From: Pseudarthrobacter sulfonivorans
GTDB taxonomy: Bacteria; Actinomycetota; Actinomycetes; Actinomycetales; Micrococcaceae
Length of the DNA stretch: 64,000 nt
Reading direction: 5' to 3'
Assembly (NCBI RefSeq): GCF_001484605.1
Contig: NZ_CP013747.1
Location: forward strand, 3,038,001-3,102,000
Part shown: piece by piece, positions 7,236 to 17,527 of the stretch
Layout of the letters: every line of letters starts with the position of its first letter
Position numbering within the stretch: position 1 is the stretch's first letter
Made by a program: the position numbers and the translations under genes
The notes under the pieces: model-generated
What the model was told of the DNA's origin: nothing
The model's input: only the letters and a program-made list of their open reading frames with translations
The model's database searches: none

Positions 7236-8497
7236 TACCTTCACTGGGAGGCTGGCGGGCCGCGGTCTCCGGCCAGCGCTGCGCCGTCGCCACCATCGTG
7301 GCCGCGGGCGGCTCCGTGCCCCGGCCGCTCGGCACCTCCATGCTTGTGTCGGAACGCGGGGACGTCCTCGGCAGTCTCTCCGGCGGCTGCGTGGAAGGCG
7401 CCGTGGTGGACGCCGCCCTTGAGGCCATGCGCGACGGCGGCAGCCGCCTTGAGTCGTTCGGCTACAGTGCCGAGGACGCGTTCGCCGTCGGACTCTCCTG
7501 TGGAGGAGAGCTGGAAGTCCATATCCAGCCGCTCGGTGTTGGCTCCCCTGAACTATCTGTGTTGCGCGGTTTTGGTGACGCTGGCCGCAACGTGGCCGAA
7601 GGCCCCGCCGCCCGGGGGCTTGCCGCCCTGGCGGTCATCCGCCGGCTCGACGCGGGCGGAGGCGTGGTGGTCGTCGACGATCCTGTGAGGTTCCGCGCCA
7701 TGGAGTCGCCTGAACTTGCCGTGCTGGTGGGCGACCATCCCGCCACTGTTTACGCGGCAGCCGCCCAGCTCGAGCCGCTGGTCCAAGGCGGGCGCGCGGG
7801 CCTTATCCGGCTGGCACCACCCGCCGGCTGCACCGGCGGCTCGGAGACACACCCCGAACCCATCACCCTGTTCGTGGAAAGCCGGCTCCCCGCCGCGCGC
7901 ATGCTCATTTTCGGCGCCAACGACTTCGGCGCCGCGCTGCTCCCGGCCGGGAAACTGCTGGGCTATGACGTTACCTTGTGTGATGCCCGGCCGGCTTTTT
8001 CGAACCAGGGCCGTTTCCTCGCCGCTGACCAGGTGGTCACTGACTGGCCGCACCGCTACCTTGCCGCAGAAGCAGCCGCGGGCCGGGTGGACGGCCGCAC
8101 CGTGGTGTGCGTACTGACCCACGACCCCAAGTTCGATATCCCGCTGCTGGAAACCGCGCTCGGCCTGGGCCTCGCCTACGTGGGCGCCATGGGTTCGCGG
8201 CGCAGCCACCGTCAGCGGATCGACGCGCTGCTCGCGGACGGCACGCCGGCTGAAGCGCTCGAACGGCTGCACTCGCCCATCGGCCTGGATCTGGGCGCGG
8301 TCACGCCTGCCGAGGTCGCGGTGTCCATTACGGCCGAGATCATCGCCTCCCGTGGCCGGGCCGGACGGGGCAGCACCACGCCGGCGCCGCTCAAGGCATC
8401 CTCGCTCAAGGACGGCAGCGGCCCCATCCACCATCCAGACCCCCGCACGCACGAACCCCGCACGCACGAACCCCGCCAGGAGGACCCATGGACATGA
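7223..8497 (+). CDS. xdhC: XdhC/CoxI family molybdenum enzyme maturation protein
   Basis: A 424-residue cytosolic protein that binds and helps sulfurate the molybdenum cofactor before insertion into xanthine dehydrogenase. The N-terminal CoxI domain shows VATIVAAGGSVPRPLGTSM and GSLSGGCVEGAVVDAAL. The C-terminal Rossmann-like domain has ARMLIFGANDFGAALLP and the AYVGAMGSRRSHRQR signature. The ATG at 7223 has AAGGA eight bases upstream. The gene overlaps the FAD subunit gene by ten bases, indicating coupled translation in the xdhC-FAD subunit-XDH operon. The C-terminal tail carries a Pro/His/Arg-rich low-complexity stretch made of tandem CACGAACCCCGCACG repeats at 8452-8476. Confidence 0.9.
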   Translation: MLDLIPSLGGWRAAVSGQRCAVATIVAAGGSVPRPLGTSMLVSERGDVLGSLSGGCVEGAVVDAALEAMRDGGSRLESFGYSAEDAFAVGLSCGGELEVHIQPLGVGSPELSVLRGFGDAGRNVAEGPAARGLAALAVIRRLDAGGGVVVVDDPVRFRAMESPELAVLVGDHPATVYAAAAQLEPLVQGGRAGLIRLAPPAGCTGGSETHPEPITLFVESRLPAARMLIFGANDFGAALLPAGKLLGYDVTLCDARPAFSNQGRFLAADQVVTDWPHRYLAAEAAAGRVDGRTVVCVLTHDPKFDIPLLETALGLGLAYVGAMGSRRSHRQRIDALLADGTPAEALERLHSPIGLDLGAVTPAEVAVSITAEIIASRGRAGRGSTTPAPLKASSLKDGSGPIHHPDPRTHEPRTHEPRQEDPWT

Positions 8498-9423
8498 ACA
8501 CCATCGAGGCCGTCGTCCCCACGACAGACCCCGCCGACTGGCGCGACGGCGATGCCTGGCTGGCCGGCGGCACGGTGCTGTTTTCCTACGGGAGTACCGT
8601 CCTGAAGCGGCTGCTGGACCTTGGCGAAGCGGGTTGGCCGGCCGTGACCGTGAGCGATGCAGGGATTGAACTGGCCGCCACATGCACCGTCGCGGAGCTC
8701 TACGCCCTGCCGGGTTCGGACGAAGTTGCCGGCAGGGAGTGGCCGGGCCTGGACCTGTTCCGTCCGTGCTGCGACTCCTTCGTGGCGTCCTTCAAGGTCT
8801 GGTACATGTCCACCGTGGGCGGCAACCTGTGCACCTCGCTCCCGGCCGGGCCCATGATCTCGCTCTGCGCAGGGCTGGACGCCACCGCCACCATCCTCGG
8901 CCCCGGCGGCAGCAGCCGCACGGTCCCGGTGGCCACGTTCATCACCGGGGACGGGCAAAACAGCCTGGCACTCGGCGAGCTCCTGCGCAGCATCCACCTG
9001 CCGGCGTCGGCCTTGTCGGCGAAAGTGGCCTTCCGCCGGCTCTCGCTCAGCAACCTCGGCCGTTCCGGAGTCCTGCTGATCGGACGGCGGGATGCCGACG
9101 GCGGCCTGGTCCTCACCGTCACCGCCGCCACCAAACGCCCCGTGCAGCTGCGGTTCACCGCTGCCAAGATGGCTGGCCCCGCGGCACTGGCGGCCGCCGT
9201 CGGGAAGGCCATTCCCGCGGAGCTGTACCACGATGACATCCACGGGCTGCCCGAGTGGCGCCGGGACATGACCCTCCGGCTCGCGGAGGAGATCCGTGCG
9301 GAACTGCTGGAGGAACGGCTCACCGTGTCGGGCGATTTCTGGACCGGCCAGCCGCACGCCACGTCGCCGCAGCCGAGCGCGCAACCCGACACAGCACAGA
9401 ACCAGCAGCAGAAGGAGGCCTGA
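8488..9423 (+). CDS. Xanthine dehydrogenase FAD-binding subunit
   Basis: A 311-residue CoxM-type subunit that carries FAD and passes electrons from the Fe-S clusters to NAD or another acceptor. The first FAD pyrophosphate loop is seen as WLAGGTVLF near residue 26 and the second as [16 protein letters not shown], both in the expected order, followed by a CO dehydrogenase flavoprotein C-terminal domain. AGGAGGA lies just before the ATG. The gene ends three bases before the Fe-S/Mo subunit gene, so the three xdh genes form one unit. The C-terminal tail of about 20 residues is Gln/Pro-rich and probably disordered. Confidence 0.9.
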   Translation: MDMNTIEAVVPTTDPADWRDGDAWLAGGTVLFSYGSTVLKRLLDLGEAGWPAVTVSDAGIELAATCTVAELYALPGSDEVAGREWPGLDLFRPCCDSFVASFKVWYMSTVGGNLCTSLPAGPMISLCAGLDATATILGPGGSSRTVPVATFITGDGQNSLALGELLRSIHLPASALSAKVAFRRLSLSNLGRSGVLLIGRRDADGGLVLTVTAATKRPVQLRFTAAKMAGPAALAAAVGKAIPAELYHDDIHGLPEWRRDMTLRLAEEIRAELLEERLTVSGDFWTGQPHATSPQPSAQPDTAQNQQQKEA

Positions 9424-9425
9424 GC

Positions 9426-12281
9426 ATGGCAATCGAAATCAACGGCACCGCCACCCCGGCCATACCCCGCCCGGGCCAGTGCCTGCGCACGTTCCTGCGC
9501 GAACAAGGCAATTTCGGCGTCAAAAAAGGCTGCGACGGCGGCGACTGCGGTGCCTGCACCGTGCACGTGGACGGCACCCCCGTGCACAGCTGCATCTACC
9601 CGGCCGTCCGCGCCGACGGCAAGGCCGTCACCACCATCGAAGGCCTCGCCCAGGGCGGTGCGCTGCACCCCGTGCAGGAGCAGTTCCTGGCCGAACAGGG
9701 CTTCCAGTGCGGCTTCTGCACCGCCGGCATGATGATGACCGCGGCCACCTTCGACAACGAACAGAAAGCCAACCTGCCCCGCAGCCTCAAGGGCAACCTC
9801 TGCCGCTGCACCGGCTACCGTTCCATCGCGGACGCAGTGTGCGGGACCCACACGCACGACGGCGGCGCGGCAGCTGGCGCGGTCCGTCCGGCTTCCGCAG
9901 CCGGAACCACCGCGGCCGGAACCACCGCCACGAGCAATACCGCCGCCGGCACCACGGCTTCCCGGGCCGGGCAGATCGGCGACAACGTGCCCGCCCCGGC
10001 GGGCCTCGCCGTCGTCACCGGCACCGCCCGCTACACACTCGATGTCCCGGCCGAAGAACTGACAGGCCTGCTCCACCTGAAGCTGCTCCGCTCACCCCAC
10101 GCGCACGCGCGAATTGTCTCCATCGACAGGACTGCCGCGCTCCAGGTGCCCGGCGTCGTCGCGGTCTTCACGCACGAGGATGCCCCGGCGCAGCACTTCT
10201 CCACCGCCCAGCACGAGCTCTACACGGACGATCCCGACGATACCCGCGTCTTCGATGACGTGGTGCGGTTCATTGGCCAGCGGGTGGCCGCCGTCGTGGC
10301 CGAATCGGTGGGTGCCGCCGAGGCCGGGGCCCGCGCCCTGCAGGTGGAATACGAGCTGCTGGACACTGTCTTCAGCCCGCAGGACGCCATGCTCCCCGGC
10401 GCTCCGGCACTGCACGGGGACAAGGATGCCGTGAAGGCCCGGATCTCGCGGCCGCGGCAGAACGTGGTGGCCGAGCTGCACTCGGAGCTGGGCAGTGTGG
10501 CGGACGGTTTCGCCGCTGCCGACTTCATCCACGAGCACACCTACCGGACCCAGCGCGTGCAGCACGTCGCCCTGGAAACGCACTCCTCCATCGCCTGGCT
10601 CGACGAGGAGGACCGCCTCGTGGTCCGCACCTCCAGCCAGGTCCCGTTCCTGGTCCGGCGCACGCTGGGCCGGGTGTTCGACCTGCCGGAGGACCGTATC
10701 CGCGTGGTGGCCGGGCGCGTAGGCGGCGGCTTCGGCGGCAAGCAGGAAGTGCTCACCGAGGACCTCGTGGCCCTCGCCGCGCTCACGCTGCGCCGGCCGG
10801 TCCAGGTGGAGTTCACGCGCACGGAGCAGTTCACCGCCACCACCACGCGGCACCCCTTCACCATCAAGCTCAAGGCCGGCGCCAGCAAGGACGGTCTCCT
10901 CACCGCGCTGCAGCTGGACGTGGTCACCAACACCGGCGCCTACGGCAACCACGCCCCCGGTGTGATGTTCCACGGCTGCGGCGAATCGCTGGCCGTGTAC
11001 AAGTGCGCCAACAAGAAAGTGGACGCGCATGCCGTGTACACGAACACCGTGCCGGCCGGGGCGTTCCGCGGCTACGGGCTCAGCCAGATGATCTTCGCGA
11101 TCGAGTCGGCCATCGATGAACTGGCTGTCGGCATCGGCATGGATCCCCTGGAATTCCGGCGCCGGAACATGGTGCGCGAAGGCGATGACATGCTCTCCAC
11201 CAACCCCGAGCCCGAGGAAGACGTCCACTACGGCAGCTACGGCCTGGACCAGTGCATCTCCCTGGTGCGTGATGCCTTGGACCGCGGCCAGCAGCGCTAC
11301 CGCGACGCCGGGCTCGACGACCTCGGCCCGGACTGGGTGACCGGGGAAGGTTCCGCGCTGTCCATGATCGACACCGTGCCGCCCCGCGGCCACTTCGCCC
11401 ACACCCGCGTGAGCCTGCTTCCGGACGGCACGTTCGCGGCCGACGTCGGGACCGCCGAATTCGGCAACGGCACCACCACGGTGCACGCGCAGCTGGCCGC
11501 GACGGCGCTGTCCACCACGGCAGCCAAAGTGGCCGTGCGGCAGTCCGACACGGACCTCGTGGAGCACGACACCGGCGCGTTCGGCTCGGCCGGAACGGTG
11601 GTGGCCGGCAAGGCCACCCTGATGGCGGCTACCGAGCTGGCCTCCCGGATCGTCACCGTCGCCGCGGCGCTGACGGGCGCGCCGGAGACCGAATGCGTGC
11701 TCGACGACGGCGGCGTGGACTGTGCCGGGCGGCGGGTTCTGCTCGCGGACATCCACGACGCCGCGCGGCACCAGAGCGTGCAGCTCGCCGTCGAGGGCAA
11801 CTGGGACGGGACCCCGCGATCCGTGGCGTTCAACGTCCACGGCTTCCGCGTTGCGGTCAACACCGGCACGGGGGAGCTGCGGATCCTGCAGAGCGTTCAG
11901 GCAGCCGACGCCGGCGTGGTGGTGAATCCGCGGCAGTGCCGCGGCCAGATCGAGGGAGGCATCGCGCAGGCGCTGGGCGCTGCACTGTATGAGGAGGTCC
12001 GGGTGGACGACGCCGGCCGGGTCACCACGGACATCCTGCGGCAATACCACATCCCGTCCTTCGCGGACGTGCCGCGCAGCGAGGTCTACTTCGCCTCCAC
12101 CAACGACCAGGTGGGCCCGCTCGGGGCGAAATCCATGAGTGAAAGCCCGTTCAACCCGGTGGCTCCGGCCCTGGCCAATGCGATCCGGAATGCCACGGGG
12201 GTCCGGTTCGCGGAGCTGCCGATCGGGCGGGACAAGATCTATCTGGGTCTGAAGGAAGGAGGGCTCGTCCGCTCCCGCTAA
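9426..12281 (+). CDS. Xanthine dehydrogenase, fused 2Fe-2S and molybdopterin subunit
   Basis: A 951-residue fusion of the small and large subunits. The plant-type 2Fe-2S cluster cysteines are residues 36, 41, 44 and 56 ([16 protein letters not shown]), and the second cluster uses QCGFC at 95-98 and CRC at 126-128. An Ala/Thr-rich linker (about 145-180) joins the Mo domain, which has [14 protein letters not shown], then [14 protein letters not shown], and a C-terminal [19 protein letters not shown] segment in which a glutamate takes the catalytic position. The protein hydroxylates hypoxanthine/xanthine to urate. It works with XdhC and the FAD subunit encoded immediately upstream. The fusion of the Fe-S and Mo parts while FAD stays separate is known in actinobacteria but less usual than three subunits. 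Confidence 0.9.
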   Translation: MAIEINGTATPAIPRPGQCLRTFLREQGNFGVKKGCDGGDCGACTVHVDGTPVHSCIYPAVRADGKAVTTIEGLAQGGALHPVQEQFLAEQGFQCGFCTAGMMMTAATFDNEQKANLPRSLKGNLCRCTGYRSIADAVCGTHTHDGGAAAGAVRPASAAGTTAAGTTATSNTAAGTTASRAGQIGDNVPAPAGLAVVTGTARYTLDVPAEELTGLLHLKLLRSPHAHARIVSIDRTAALQVPGVVAVFTHEDAPAQHFSTAQHELYTDDPDDTRVFDDVVRFIGQRVAAVVAESVGAAEAGARALQVEYELLDTVFSPQDAMLPGAPALHGDKDAVKARISRPRQNVVAELHSELGSVADGFAAADFIHEHTYRTQRVQHVALETHSSIAWLDEEDRLVVRTSSQVPFLVRRTLGRVFDLPEDRIRVVAGRVGGGFGGKQEVLTEDLVALAALTLRRPVQVEFTRTEQFTATTTRHPFTIKLKAGASKDGLLTALQLDVVTNTGAYGNHAPGVMFHGCGESLAVYKCANKKVDAHAVYTNTVPAGAFRGYGLSQMIFAIESAIDELAVGIGMDPLEFRRRNMVREGDDMLSTNPEPEEDVHYGSYGLDQCISLVRDALDRGQQRYRDAGLDDLGPDWVTGEGSALSMIDTVPPRGHFAHTRVSLLPDGTFAADVGTAEFGNGTTTVHAQLAATALSTTAAKVAVRQSDTDLVEHDTGAFGSAGTVVAGKATLMAATELASRIVTVAAALTGAPETECVLDDGGVDCAGRRVLLADIHDAARHQSVQLAVEGNWDGTPRSVAFNVHGFRVAVNTGTGELRILQSVQAADAGVVVNPRQCRGQIEGGIAQALGAALYEEVRVDDAGRVTTDILRQYHIPSFADVPRSEVYFASTNDQVGPLGAKSMSESPFNPVAPALANAIRNATGVRFAELPIGRDKIYLGLKEGGLVRSR

Positions 12282-12284
12282 GAC

Positions 12285-12347
12285 CAACGCGGGGTCAGAT
12301 ACGGCCCATGGGGCGGGGTTTATTGGGCCGTATCTGACCCCGCGTTG
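12285..12347. terminator. Very strong palindrome after the xdh operon
   Basis: A perfect 24-bp stem (12285-12308 with 12324-12347) encloses a 15-base loop. The arms begin CAACGCGGGGTCAGATACGG. It starts four bases after the XDH stop codon. With no T-run it is not a classic terminator, but a stem this long should stop or protect the transcript. It may also be a repeated element. Confidence 0.6.
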
Positions 12348-12392
12348 CTGGCGAAGCAACCGTTTGTGACCGGCCGTGATTCGGCGACCCCT

Positions 12393-12462
12393 TGACCGAT
12401 GCGTGACCCAGGTCATACCGTTATTTCACTACTCGATACCTATTTTTCGCATTGTGGAAAAG
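12393..12462 (+). promoter_or_regulatory. Promoter and IclR-type operator of the NCS1 permease
   Basis: TTGACC followed after about 18 bases by TACCGT gives a weak promoter. Downstream, TTTTCGCATTGTGGAAA at 12444-12460 is a near-perfect palindrome fitting the pattern TTTYCRCAWTGYGRAAA, shared with the site upstream of dctA at 15877. Its position downstream of the promoter fits repression. Confidence 0.5.
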
Positions 12463-12543
12463 CAATGACGCTTCTGCCGGTAGTTTCCGGCATAAATCCC
12501 ACAGCGGAACATATGGAAGACATCTTCAAGAAGTGAGATCACG

Positions 12544-14112
12544 ATGCAGACAACCCCGTTGACCGGCGTTGAACCGGCACCTGAGACAGCAGTTGACTTG
12601 GGCAAAGCAGCCCACCCCTCCGTGGGCGTCGACGCGCTTTGCGATGTAGCCAGCGCCGCCTCCGGCAGAACCATCAGCCCCACCCTCTACAACATCGACC
12701 TTGCCCCGACGAAGCGGGAAGGTCGCCGCTGGACCGGCTACAGCATCTTCACCCTCTGGGCCAACGACGTCCACAGCCTTGGAAACTACGCCTTCGCCAT
12801 TGGACTCTTCGCCCTCGGGCTGGGCGGCTGGCAGATCCTCCTCGCTTTGGGAGTCGGCGCCGTCCTGCTGTTTGCGCTCCTCAGCTTGTCCGGCTTTATG
12901 GGCGTAAAAACCGGTGTCCCGTTCCCCGTCATGAGCCGGATCAGCTTCGGCATCAGGGGCGCCCAGATTGCCAGCCTCCTGCGCGGGGCAGTGGCCGTGG
13001 CCTGGTTCGGCATCCAGACGTACCTCGCGTCCGTGGTGCTCAGGGTCATGCTCGTTGCCATGGTTCCCTCGCTGCAGGAGCTCGACACCAACTCCATTCT
13101 CGGCCTGTCCACGCTGGGCTGGGCTTCGTTCGTATTCCTCTGGATTGTCCAGCTGGTTATCGTCAGCTTTGGCATGGAAATGATCCGCAAGTACGAGGCC
13201 TTCGCCGGCCCCATCATCCTGGTCACCATGGCGGCCATCGCCGTCTGGATCTTCGTCGAAGCCGGCGGCTCCATCGCCTGGGCCGGGGACAACGCCCTCG
13301 AAGGCGGCGACATGTGGCGCACCATCTTCGCCGGCGGTGCCCTGTGGGTTGCCATCTACGGAACGTTCGTCCTGAACTTCTGCGACTTCACCCGGTCCGC
13401 CGTCTCCAAGCAGGCCGTCGTGCGCGGCAACTTCTGGGGCATCCCCATCAACATGCTCCTCTTCGGCGCAATCGTTGTAGTCATGGCCGGTGGACAGTTC
13501 AAGATCAACGGCACTGTCATCCAAAGTCCGTCGGACATCGTCCAGACCATCCCGAACACGCTGTTCCTTGTCCTGGCCTGCCTTGCCCTGCTGATCCTGA
13601 CCATCGCCGTGAACCTGATGGCCAACTTTGTGGCCCCCGTCTATGCCCTGACCAACCTCTTCCCGAAGCACCTGAACTTCCGCAAGGCGGCCTGGGTCAG
13701 CGGCACCATCGGCCTCATCATCCTGCCGTGGAACCTGTACAACAACCCGCTGGTCATCGTGTACTTCCTGGGCGGACTCGGAGCCCTGCTCGGCCCGCTG
13801 TTCGGCGTTGTCATGGCCGATTACTGGCTGCTGCGCCGCGGCAAGGTCAACGTCCTTGAGCTCTACTCCGAGGACCCGGCAGGTGCCTACTACTACAAAA
13901 AGGGCTACAACCCCCGGGCCATCATCGCCATGGTGCCCGCTGCCGCCATCGCGCTCCTGATCGCCTTTGTTCCGGCGCTGGAAGCCGCCGCCCCGTTCGC
14001 GTGGTTCGTCGCGGCCGGCATCGCCGCGGTGGTCTACTACGTCATCTCCGACCGCTCCCAGCGGCTCGACGACGTCGACGGCGAATCCATTGCCGTCGCC
14101 AGCGCCCACTAA
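12544..14112 (+). CDS. NCS1 family permease (allantoin/hydantoin/purine type)
   Basis: A 522-residue, 12-helix sodium or proton symporter of the nucleobase:cation symporter-1 family. The N-terminal signature is NIDLAPTKREGRRWTGYSIF followed by WANDVHSLGNYAFAIGLF, which aligns with the first helix of Mhp1/PucI-type carriers. Helix segments with GVPFPVMSRISFGIRG and AVAWFGIQTYLAS follow in order. The gene is followed by an allantoin/hydantoin racemase, so allantoin or a related ureide is the most likely substrate; cytosine or uracil cannot be excluded. Regulation through the palindrome upstream is inferred. Confidence 0.85.
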   Translation: MQTTPLTGVEPAPETAVDLGKAAHPSVGVDALCDVASAASGRTISPTLYNIDLAPTKREGRRWTGYSIFTLWANDVHSLGNYAFAIGLFALGLGGWQILLALGVGAVLLFALLSLSGFMGVKTGVPFPVMSRISFGIRGAQIASLLRGAVAVAWFGIQTYLASVVLRVMLVAMVPSLQELDTNSILGLSTLGWASFVFLWIVQLVIVSFGMEMIRKYEAFAGPIILVTMAAIAVWIFVEAGGSIAWAGDNALEGGDMWRTIFAGGALWVAIYGTFVLNFCDFTRSAVSKQAVVRGNFWGIPINMLLFGAIVVVMAGGQFKINGTVIQSPSDIVQTIPNTLFLVLACLALLILTIAVNLMANFVAPVYALTNLFPKHLNFRKAAWVSGTIGLIILPWNLYNNPLVIVYFLGGLGALLGPLFGVVMADYWLLRRGKVNVLELYSEDPAGAYYYKKGYNPRAIIAMVPAAAIALLIAFVPALEAAAPFAWFVAAGIAAVVYYVISDRSQRLDDVDGESIAVASAH

Positions 14113-14122
14113 CACCAGCTGA

Positions 14123-14170
14123 CCGCCGCGCCAGCCAACCGCCGCGCCAGCCAACCGCCGCGCCAGCCAA
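14123..14170. repeat. Three tandem 16-bp repeats
   Basis: The unit CCGCCGCGCCAGCCAA occurs three times in a row without change, between the NCS1 permease and the racemase gene, ending 29 bases before the racemase start. It could change the spacing or strength of racemase expression by slippage. It is not a CRISPR array because the repeats have no spacers. Confidence 0.8.
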
Positions 14171-14199
14171 CCAACCTGTCCCGAAAGAGGAAAAGCACC

Positions 14200-14943
14200 A
14201 TGCGCATCCTTGTGGCCAACGTCAACACCACACAGTCCATGACCGATTCCATCGCCGCGCAGGCAAAACAGGCCGCGCTGCCGGACACGGAGATCGTGGG
14301 AATCACTCCGCGCTTCGGCGCAGACTCCTGCGAGGGAAACTTTGAGAGCTACCTCGCGGCGATCGCCGTGATGGACGCCGTCGTCAACTACCAGGAGCCG
14401 TTCGACGCCGTCATCCAGGCCGGCTACGGCGAGCACGGCCGCGAAGGGCTCCAGGAGCTCCTTGACGTTCCGGTAGTGGACATCACCGAGGCGGCCGCGA
14501 GCACCGCGATGTTCCTGGGCCACAAGTACTCGGTGATCACCACCCTGGACCGGGCCGTGCCGCTGATCGAGGACCGGCTGAAGCTGGCCGGCCTCGACGC
14601 CCGGTGCGCCTCGGTCCGGGCCAGCGGCATGGCCGTCCTGGAGTTGGAGGAGGAGCCGGAGCGCGCTGTGGAAGCCATCATCGAACAGGCGCTGCTGGCT
14701 GTCCGTGAGGACAAGGCGGAAGTCATTGTCCTGGGCTGCGGCGGCATGGCCGGCCTGGACGAGGAAATCCGGAAGCGTGCCGGCGTCCCCGTGGTGGACG
14801 GTGTGGCGGCCGCGGTCACCATCGCTGAATCGCTGGTCCGGCTGCGGCTGAGCACCTCAAAGGTCCGGACCTACGCCACCCCGCGGCCCAAGACCGTCAT
14901 AGGCTGGCCAATAACGGCAGCGAACATGCCCGCTGCGCCTTAG
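14200..14943 (+). CDS. Asp/Glu/hydantoin racemase family, probable allantoin racemase
   Basis: A 247-residue cofactor-independent racemase of the HyuE/HpxA group. It opens with MRILVANVNTTQSMTDSI, the nucleotide-like loop of this family. The two catalytic cysteine regions do not both stand out: VILGCGGM-type (VIVLGCGGMAGL, near residue 186) is clear, while the first position reads QAGYGEHG (near 76), with glycine where many homologues have cysteine. Allantoin racemase would interconvert R- and S-allantoin from urate breakdown. An AAAGAGG ribosome site precedes the start. The lack of an obvious first cysteine leaves the exact reaction open. Confidence 0.7.
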   Translation: MRILVANVNTTQSMTDSIAAQAKQAALPDTEIVGITPRFGADSCEGNFESYLAAIAVMDAVVNYQEPFDAVIQAGYGEHGREGLQELLDVPVVDITEAAASTAMFLGHKYSVITTLDRAVPLIEDRLKLAGLDARCASVRASGMAVLELEEEPERAVEAIIEQALLAVREDKAEVIVLGCGGMAGLDEEIRKRAGVPVVDGVAAAVTIAESLVRLRLSTSKVRTYATPRPKTVIGWPITAANMPAAP

Positions 14944-14985
14944 CCGGCGATCAACAGCCCGGCAATCAACTCAAGGAGCGACCCC

Positions 14986-15765
14986 ATGACTGCAACCCAC
15001 CGGCCCGCACATCCCCACCGGCCGGCACCGGTCGCCGTCGTGACCGGTGCAGGCTCCGGGATTGGCAGGGCGGTGGCGCGGCTCATGCTGGCCGACGGGT
15101 ACCGCGTGGTGTTGGCCGGCCGCCGTGAGGCTCCGCTGCTGGAGTCCGCGGCCGGCCACCGCCAGGCGCTGACGGTGCCCTGCGACGTGACAATACCCGA
15201 CGACGTCGAGCGCCTTTTCGCCGCGTCCCTCGGCAAGTGGGGGAGGGTTGACGTCCTGTTCAACAACGCCGGAGTGTTCGGCCCGGCGGCGTCGGTGGAT
15301 GAAATCAGTGTGGCCGACTGGGACGCGGTGGTGGCGGTGAACCTGACCGGCTCCCTGCTCTGCGCCGCCGCCGCCGTGCGGGCCATGAAATCCCAGGAGC
15401 CGCAGGGTGGCCGCATCATCAACAACGGGTCCATTTCAGCGCATTCGCCGCGGCCGCGGACGGTGGCCTACACGGTCACCAAGCACGCGATGACGGGCCT
15501 GACCAAGAGTATCGAGCTGGACGGCAGGGATTTTGGCATCACCTGCGGCCAGATCGACATCGGCAACACGGCCACGGACATCATGTCCACCATCGGCGTG
15601 GACTCCGGCGCCCTGCAGGCTGACGGCAGCCGCAGGGTGGAACCCACGTTCCCGGTGCAGGACGCCGCGCGCGCCGTGCTCCTGATGGCAGGCATGCCGC
15701 CGTCGGCCAGTGTGGGCTCAGTGGTGATCACTGCTGCGGGAATGCCGTTCATCGGCCGGGGCTGA
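14986..15765 (+). CDS. Short-chain dehydrogenase/reductase (SDR)
   Basis: A 259-residue classical SDR. The Rossmann glycine motif is [13 protein letters not shown] near residue 23, NNAGVFGP near residue 94, the catalytic serine in [11 protein letters not shown], and the YxxxK pair in [10 protein letters not shown]. An AAGGAG ribosome site lies upstream. It follows the racemase gene by 40 bases and is probably in the same transcript as the permease and racemase. The substrate cannot be told from sequence; its place suggests oxidation or reduction of a ureide-derived intermediate, but this is speculative. Confidence 0.8.
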   Translation: MTATHRPAHPHRPAPVAVVTGAGSGIGRAVARLMLADGYRVVLAGRREAPLLESAAGHRQALTVPCDVTIPDDVERLFAASLGKWGRVDVLFNNAGVFGPAASVDEISVADWDAVVAVNLTGSLLCAAAAVRAMKSQEPQGGRIINNGSISAHSPRPRTVAYTVTKHAMTGLTKSIELDGRDFGITCGQIDIGNTATDIMSTIGVDSGALQADGSRRVEPTFPVQDAARAVLLMAGMPPSASVGSVVITAAGMPFIGRG

Positions 15766-15797
15766 CAAAGAATAATCCACACCCTTCCGCTGTGGAA

Positions 15798-15833
15798 GCG
15801 GACGTCCGCACCGGGGTTTTCCCGGGTGGGCGT
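15798..15833 (+). terminator. Hairpin after the SDR gene
   Basis: Arms of about 15 bases with one mismatch and a TTTT loop form a GC-rich hairpin, followed by GTTTCC. It probably ends the NCS1-racemase-SDR transcript. Confidence 0.5.
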
Positions 15834-15876
15834 CCGTTTCCGTGGCGGATTTTTCATGTCCGAAACTTCCTAGCGA

Positions 15877-15893
15877 TTTCCACATTGTGAAAA
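15877..15893. promoter_or_regulatory. IclR/AllR-type operator upstream of dctA
   Basis: TTTCCACATTGTGAAAA is a palindrome with one mismatch (eight-base arms around a central T). It matches the site at 12444 upstream of the NCS1 permease. A probable -10 (AATAAT) follows at about 15912. Confidence 0.6.
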
Positions 15894-15985
15894 CTCATTT
15901 TCCCCTTGCGGAATAATGTGAGCGGGGTTACTTTGGAAACAGACCCCGATCTCCGGGGCTGTTCCCGATTGATAGGTACAGATCA

Positions 15986-17494
15986 ATGAAGATCCCAGAT
16001 TCCGCGGCGCTGAAGGCGAGTTCGGCCCCGCAGAAGAAGAAGCCCCTGTATAGGTCGCTCTTCTTCCAAATTCTGATCGCCGTCGTGGCAGGTGTCCTTA
16101 TCGGACATTTCTGGCCGGACCTCGGCTCGCAGCTGAGGCCTCTCGGTGATGGATTTATCCAGCTCATTAAGATGATCATCGCGCCGCTGATTTTCCTGGT
16201 GATTGTCACCGGCATCTCGGCCGTAGGCGACGTCAAGGCGGTCGGAAGGGTCGGAGTCAAAGCCCTTCTCTACTTCACCGCGGCCACGCTCTTCGCGCTG
16301 GTCTTCGGCCTGATCGTAGGCAACATCGTCCAGCCCGGTGCCGGGCTGAACATTGATCCCAACACCCTCTCCCAGGAAGCGCTGACCGCCAAGACCGGCA
16401 ATGCCGTGCCCAAGGACGCCGCGGCCTTCATCCTGGACGTCATCCCCACCAGCGTCATCGGCGCCTTCGCGAGCAACAGCCTCCTGCAGGTCCTGTTCTT
16501 CTCGGTCTTCTTCGGCGCGGCAATCGTCGTCATCGGACGCGAGCGCTGCATGCCGGTCGTCAGCCTCATGGAGACCGTCCTGGAGCTCATCTTCAAGATC
16601 ATGTCCTGGATCATGAAGGTTGCCCCGATCGGTGCTTTCGGTGCCATGGCATTCATCATCGGCCAGTACGGGCTGGACACGCTCAGCACCTATGCGTTGC
16701 TCATTGCCGCCTGCTACGGCGCGGCCATTGTCTTCATCGGCCTGCTGTTCCTCGTGGCCTGGGGCTTTGCCCGCGTCCCGCTTTGGCACTTCCTGAAGTA
16801 CACCCGCGAGGAGTTCCTGCTGGCGCTCGGCACCGCCTCCACCGAGGCTGTGATGCCGCGCATCATGACCAAGCTGACCAACGCCGGCTGCTCACGCGCC
16901 ACCACGGGCCTGGTGGTGCCCACCGGCTATTCATTCAACCTCGACGGCGCCGCGATCTACCTTTCGATCTCCCTGCTCTTCCTGGCACAGGCCTTCGGCC
17001 ACAACCTGGACCTCGGCCAGCAGTTGGCCGCGCTCGGCGTCCTGCTGCTGACCTCCAAGGGCATGGCCGGCGTACCCGGTTCATCGTTCCTGGCTCTCTC
17101 CGCCACCGCCGCAGCACTGGGGATCTTCCCGGTTGCCGGCGTGGCGCTCCTGCTCGGTGCCGACCGCCTCATGGACTCCATGCGCGTGGTGGTGAACCTC
17201 CTGGGCAACTGCGTCGCCACGTTCGTCGTCTCCAAGTGGGAGGGCCAGTTCGACCGGAGCGTTATGGTCAGGGCGTTCAAGGGCGAAATCACCAACCACG
17301 ATTCCGCCATCATGCTTGGCGTTGAGGAAGAGTTCGAAGACCAGGAGCTTGAGCGGATCAGCGGCGGCCAGGAGCCGTCGCCCAAGTTCCGCGGTGGACC
17401 GAACCCGGAAGAGATCCGCGAGTTCCACATGAGGCGGCCCACCCACGCCGCTGCCGCGCCTGACGGTTCGTCCGACGCGGGCGGCGGGAAGTAA
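15986..17494 (+). CDS. dctA: C4-dicarboxylate:cation symporter DctA
   Basis: A 502-residue member of the dicarboxylate/amino acid:cation symporter (DAACS/SLC1) family, an inner-membrane protein taking up succinate, fumarate and malate. Family motifs include LGTASTEAVMPRIMTKL (hairpin 1 serine-rich region), VVPTGYSFNLDGAAIYLS in helix 7, and SKGMAGVPGSSFLALSATA in hairpin 2. The C-terminal cytosolic tail of about 70 residues is longer than in E. coli DctA. Glyoxylate or related acids from allantoin breakdown are plausible substrates given the shared operator, but this is inference. Confidence 0.92.
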   Translation: MKIPDSAALKASSAPQKKKPLYRSLFFQILIAVVAGVLIGHFWPDLGSQLRPLGDGFIQLIKMIIAPLIFLVIVTGISAVGDVKAVGRVGVKALLYFTAATLFALVFGLIVGNIVQPGAGLNIDPNTLSQEALTAKTGNAVPKDAAAFILDVIPTSVIGAFASNSLLQVLFFSVFFGAAIVVIGRERCMPVVSLMETVLELIFKIMSWIMKVAPIGAFGAMAFIIGQYGLDTLSTYALLIAACYGAAIVFIGLLFLVAWGFARVPLWHFLKYTREEFLLALGTASTEAVMPRIMTKLTNAGCSRATTGLVVPTGYSFNLDGAAIYLSISLLFLAQAFGHNLDLGQQLAALGVLLLTSKGMAGVPGSSFLALSATAAALGIFPVAGVALLLGADRLMDSMRVVVNLLGNCVATFVVSKWEGQFDRSVMVRAFKGEITNHDSAIMLGVEEEFEDQELERISGGQEPSPKFRGGPNPEEIREFHMRRPTHAAAAPDGSSDAGGGK

Positions 17495-17527
17495 CTTCCG
17501 GTTCCCCGGCTGATCGCCGTCGCCAAG

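Noticed and set aside
10092..12416. 774-codon minus-strand frame over xanthine dehydrogenase
   Set aside because: Antisense of a clear XDH gene; His/Gly/Val-rich with no domain.
14123..14170. Possible CRISPR array
   Set aside because: The three 16-bp repeats are directly joined with no spacers, and no cas genes are present.
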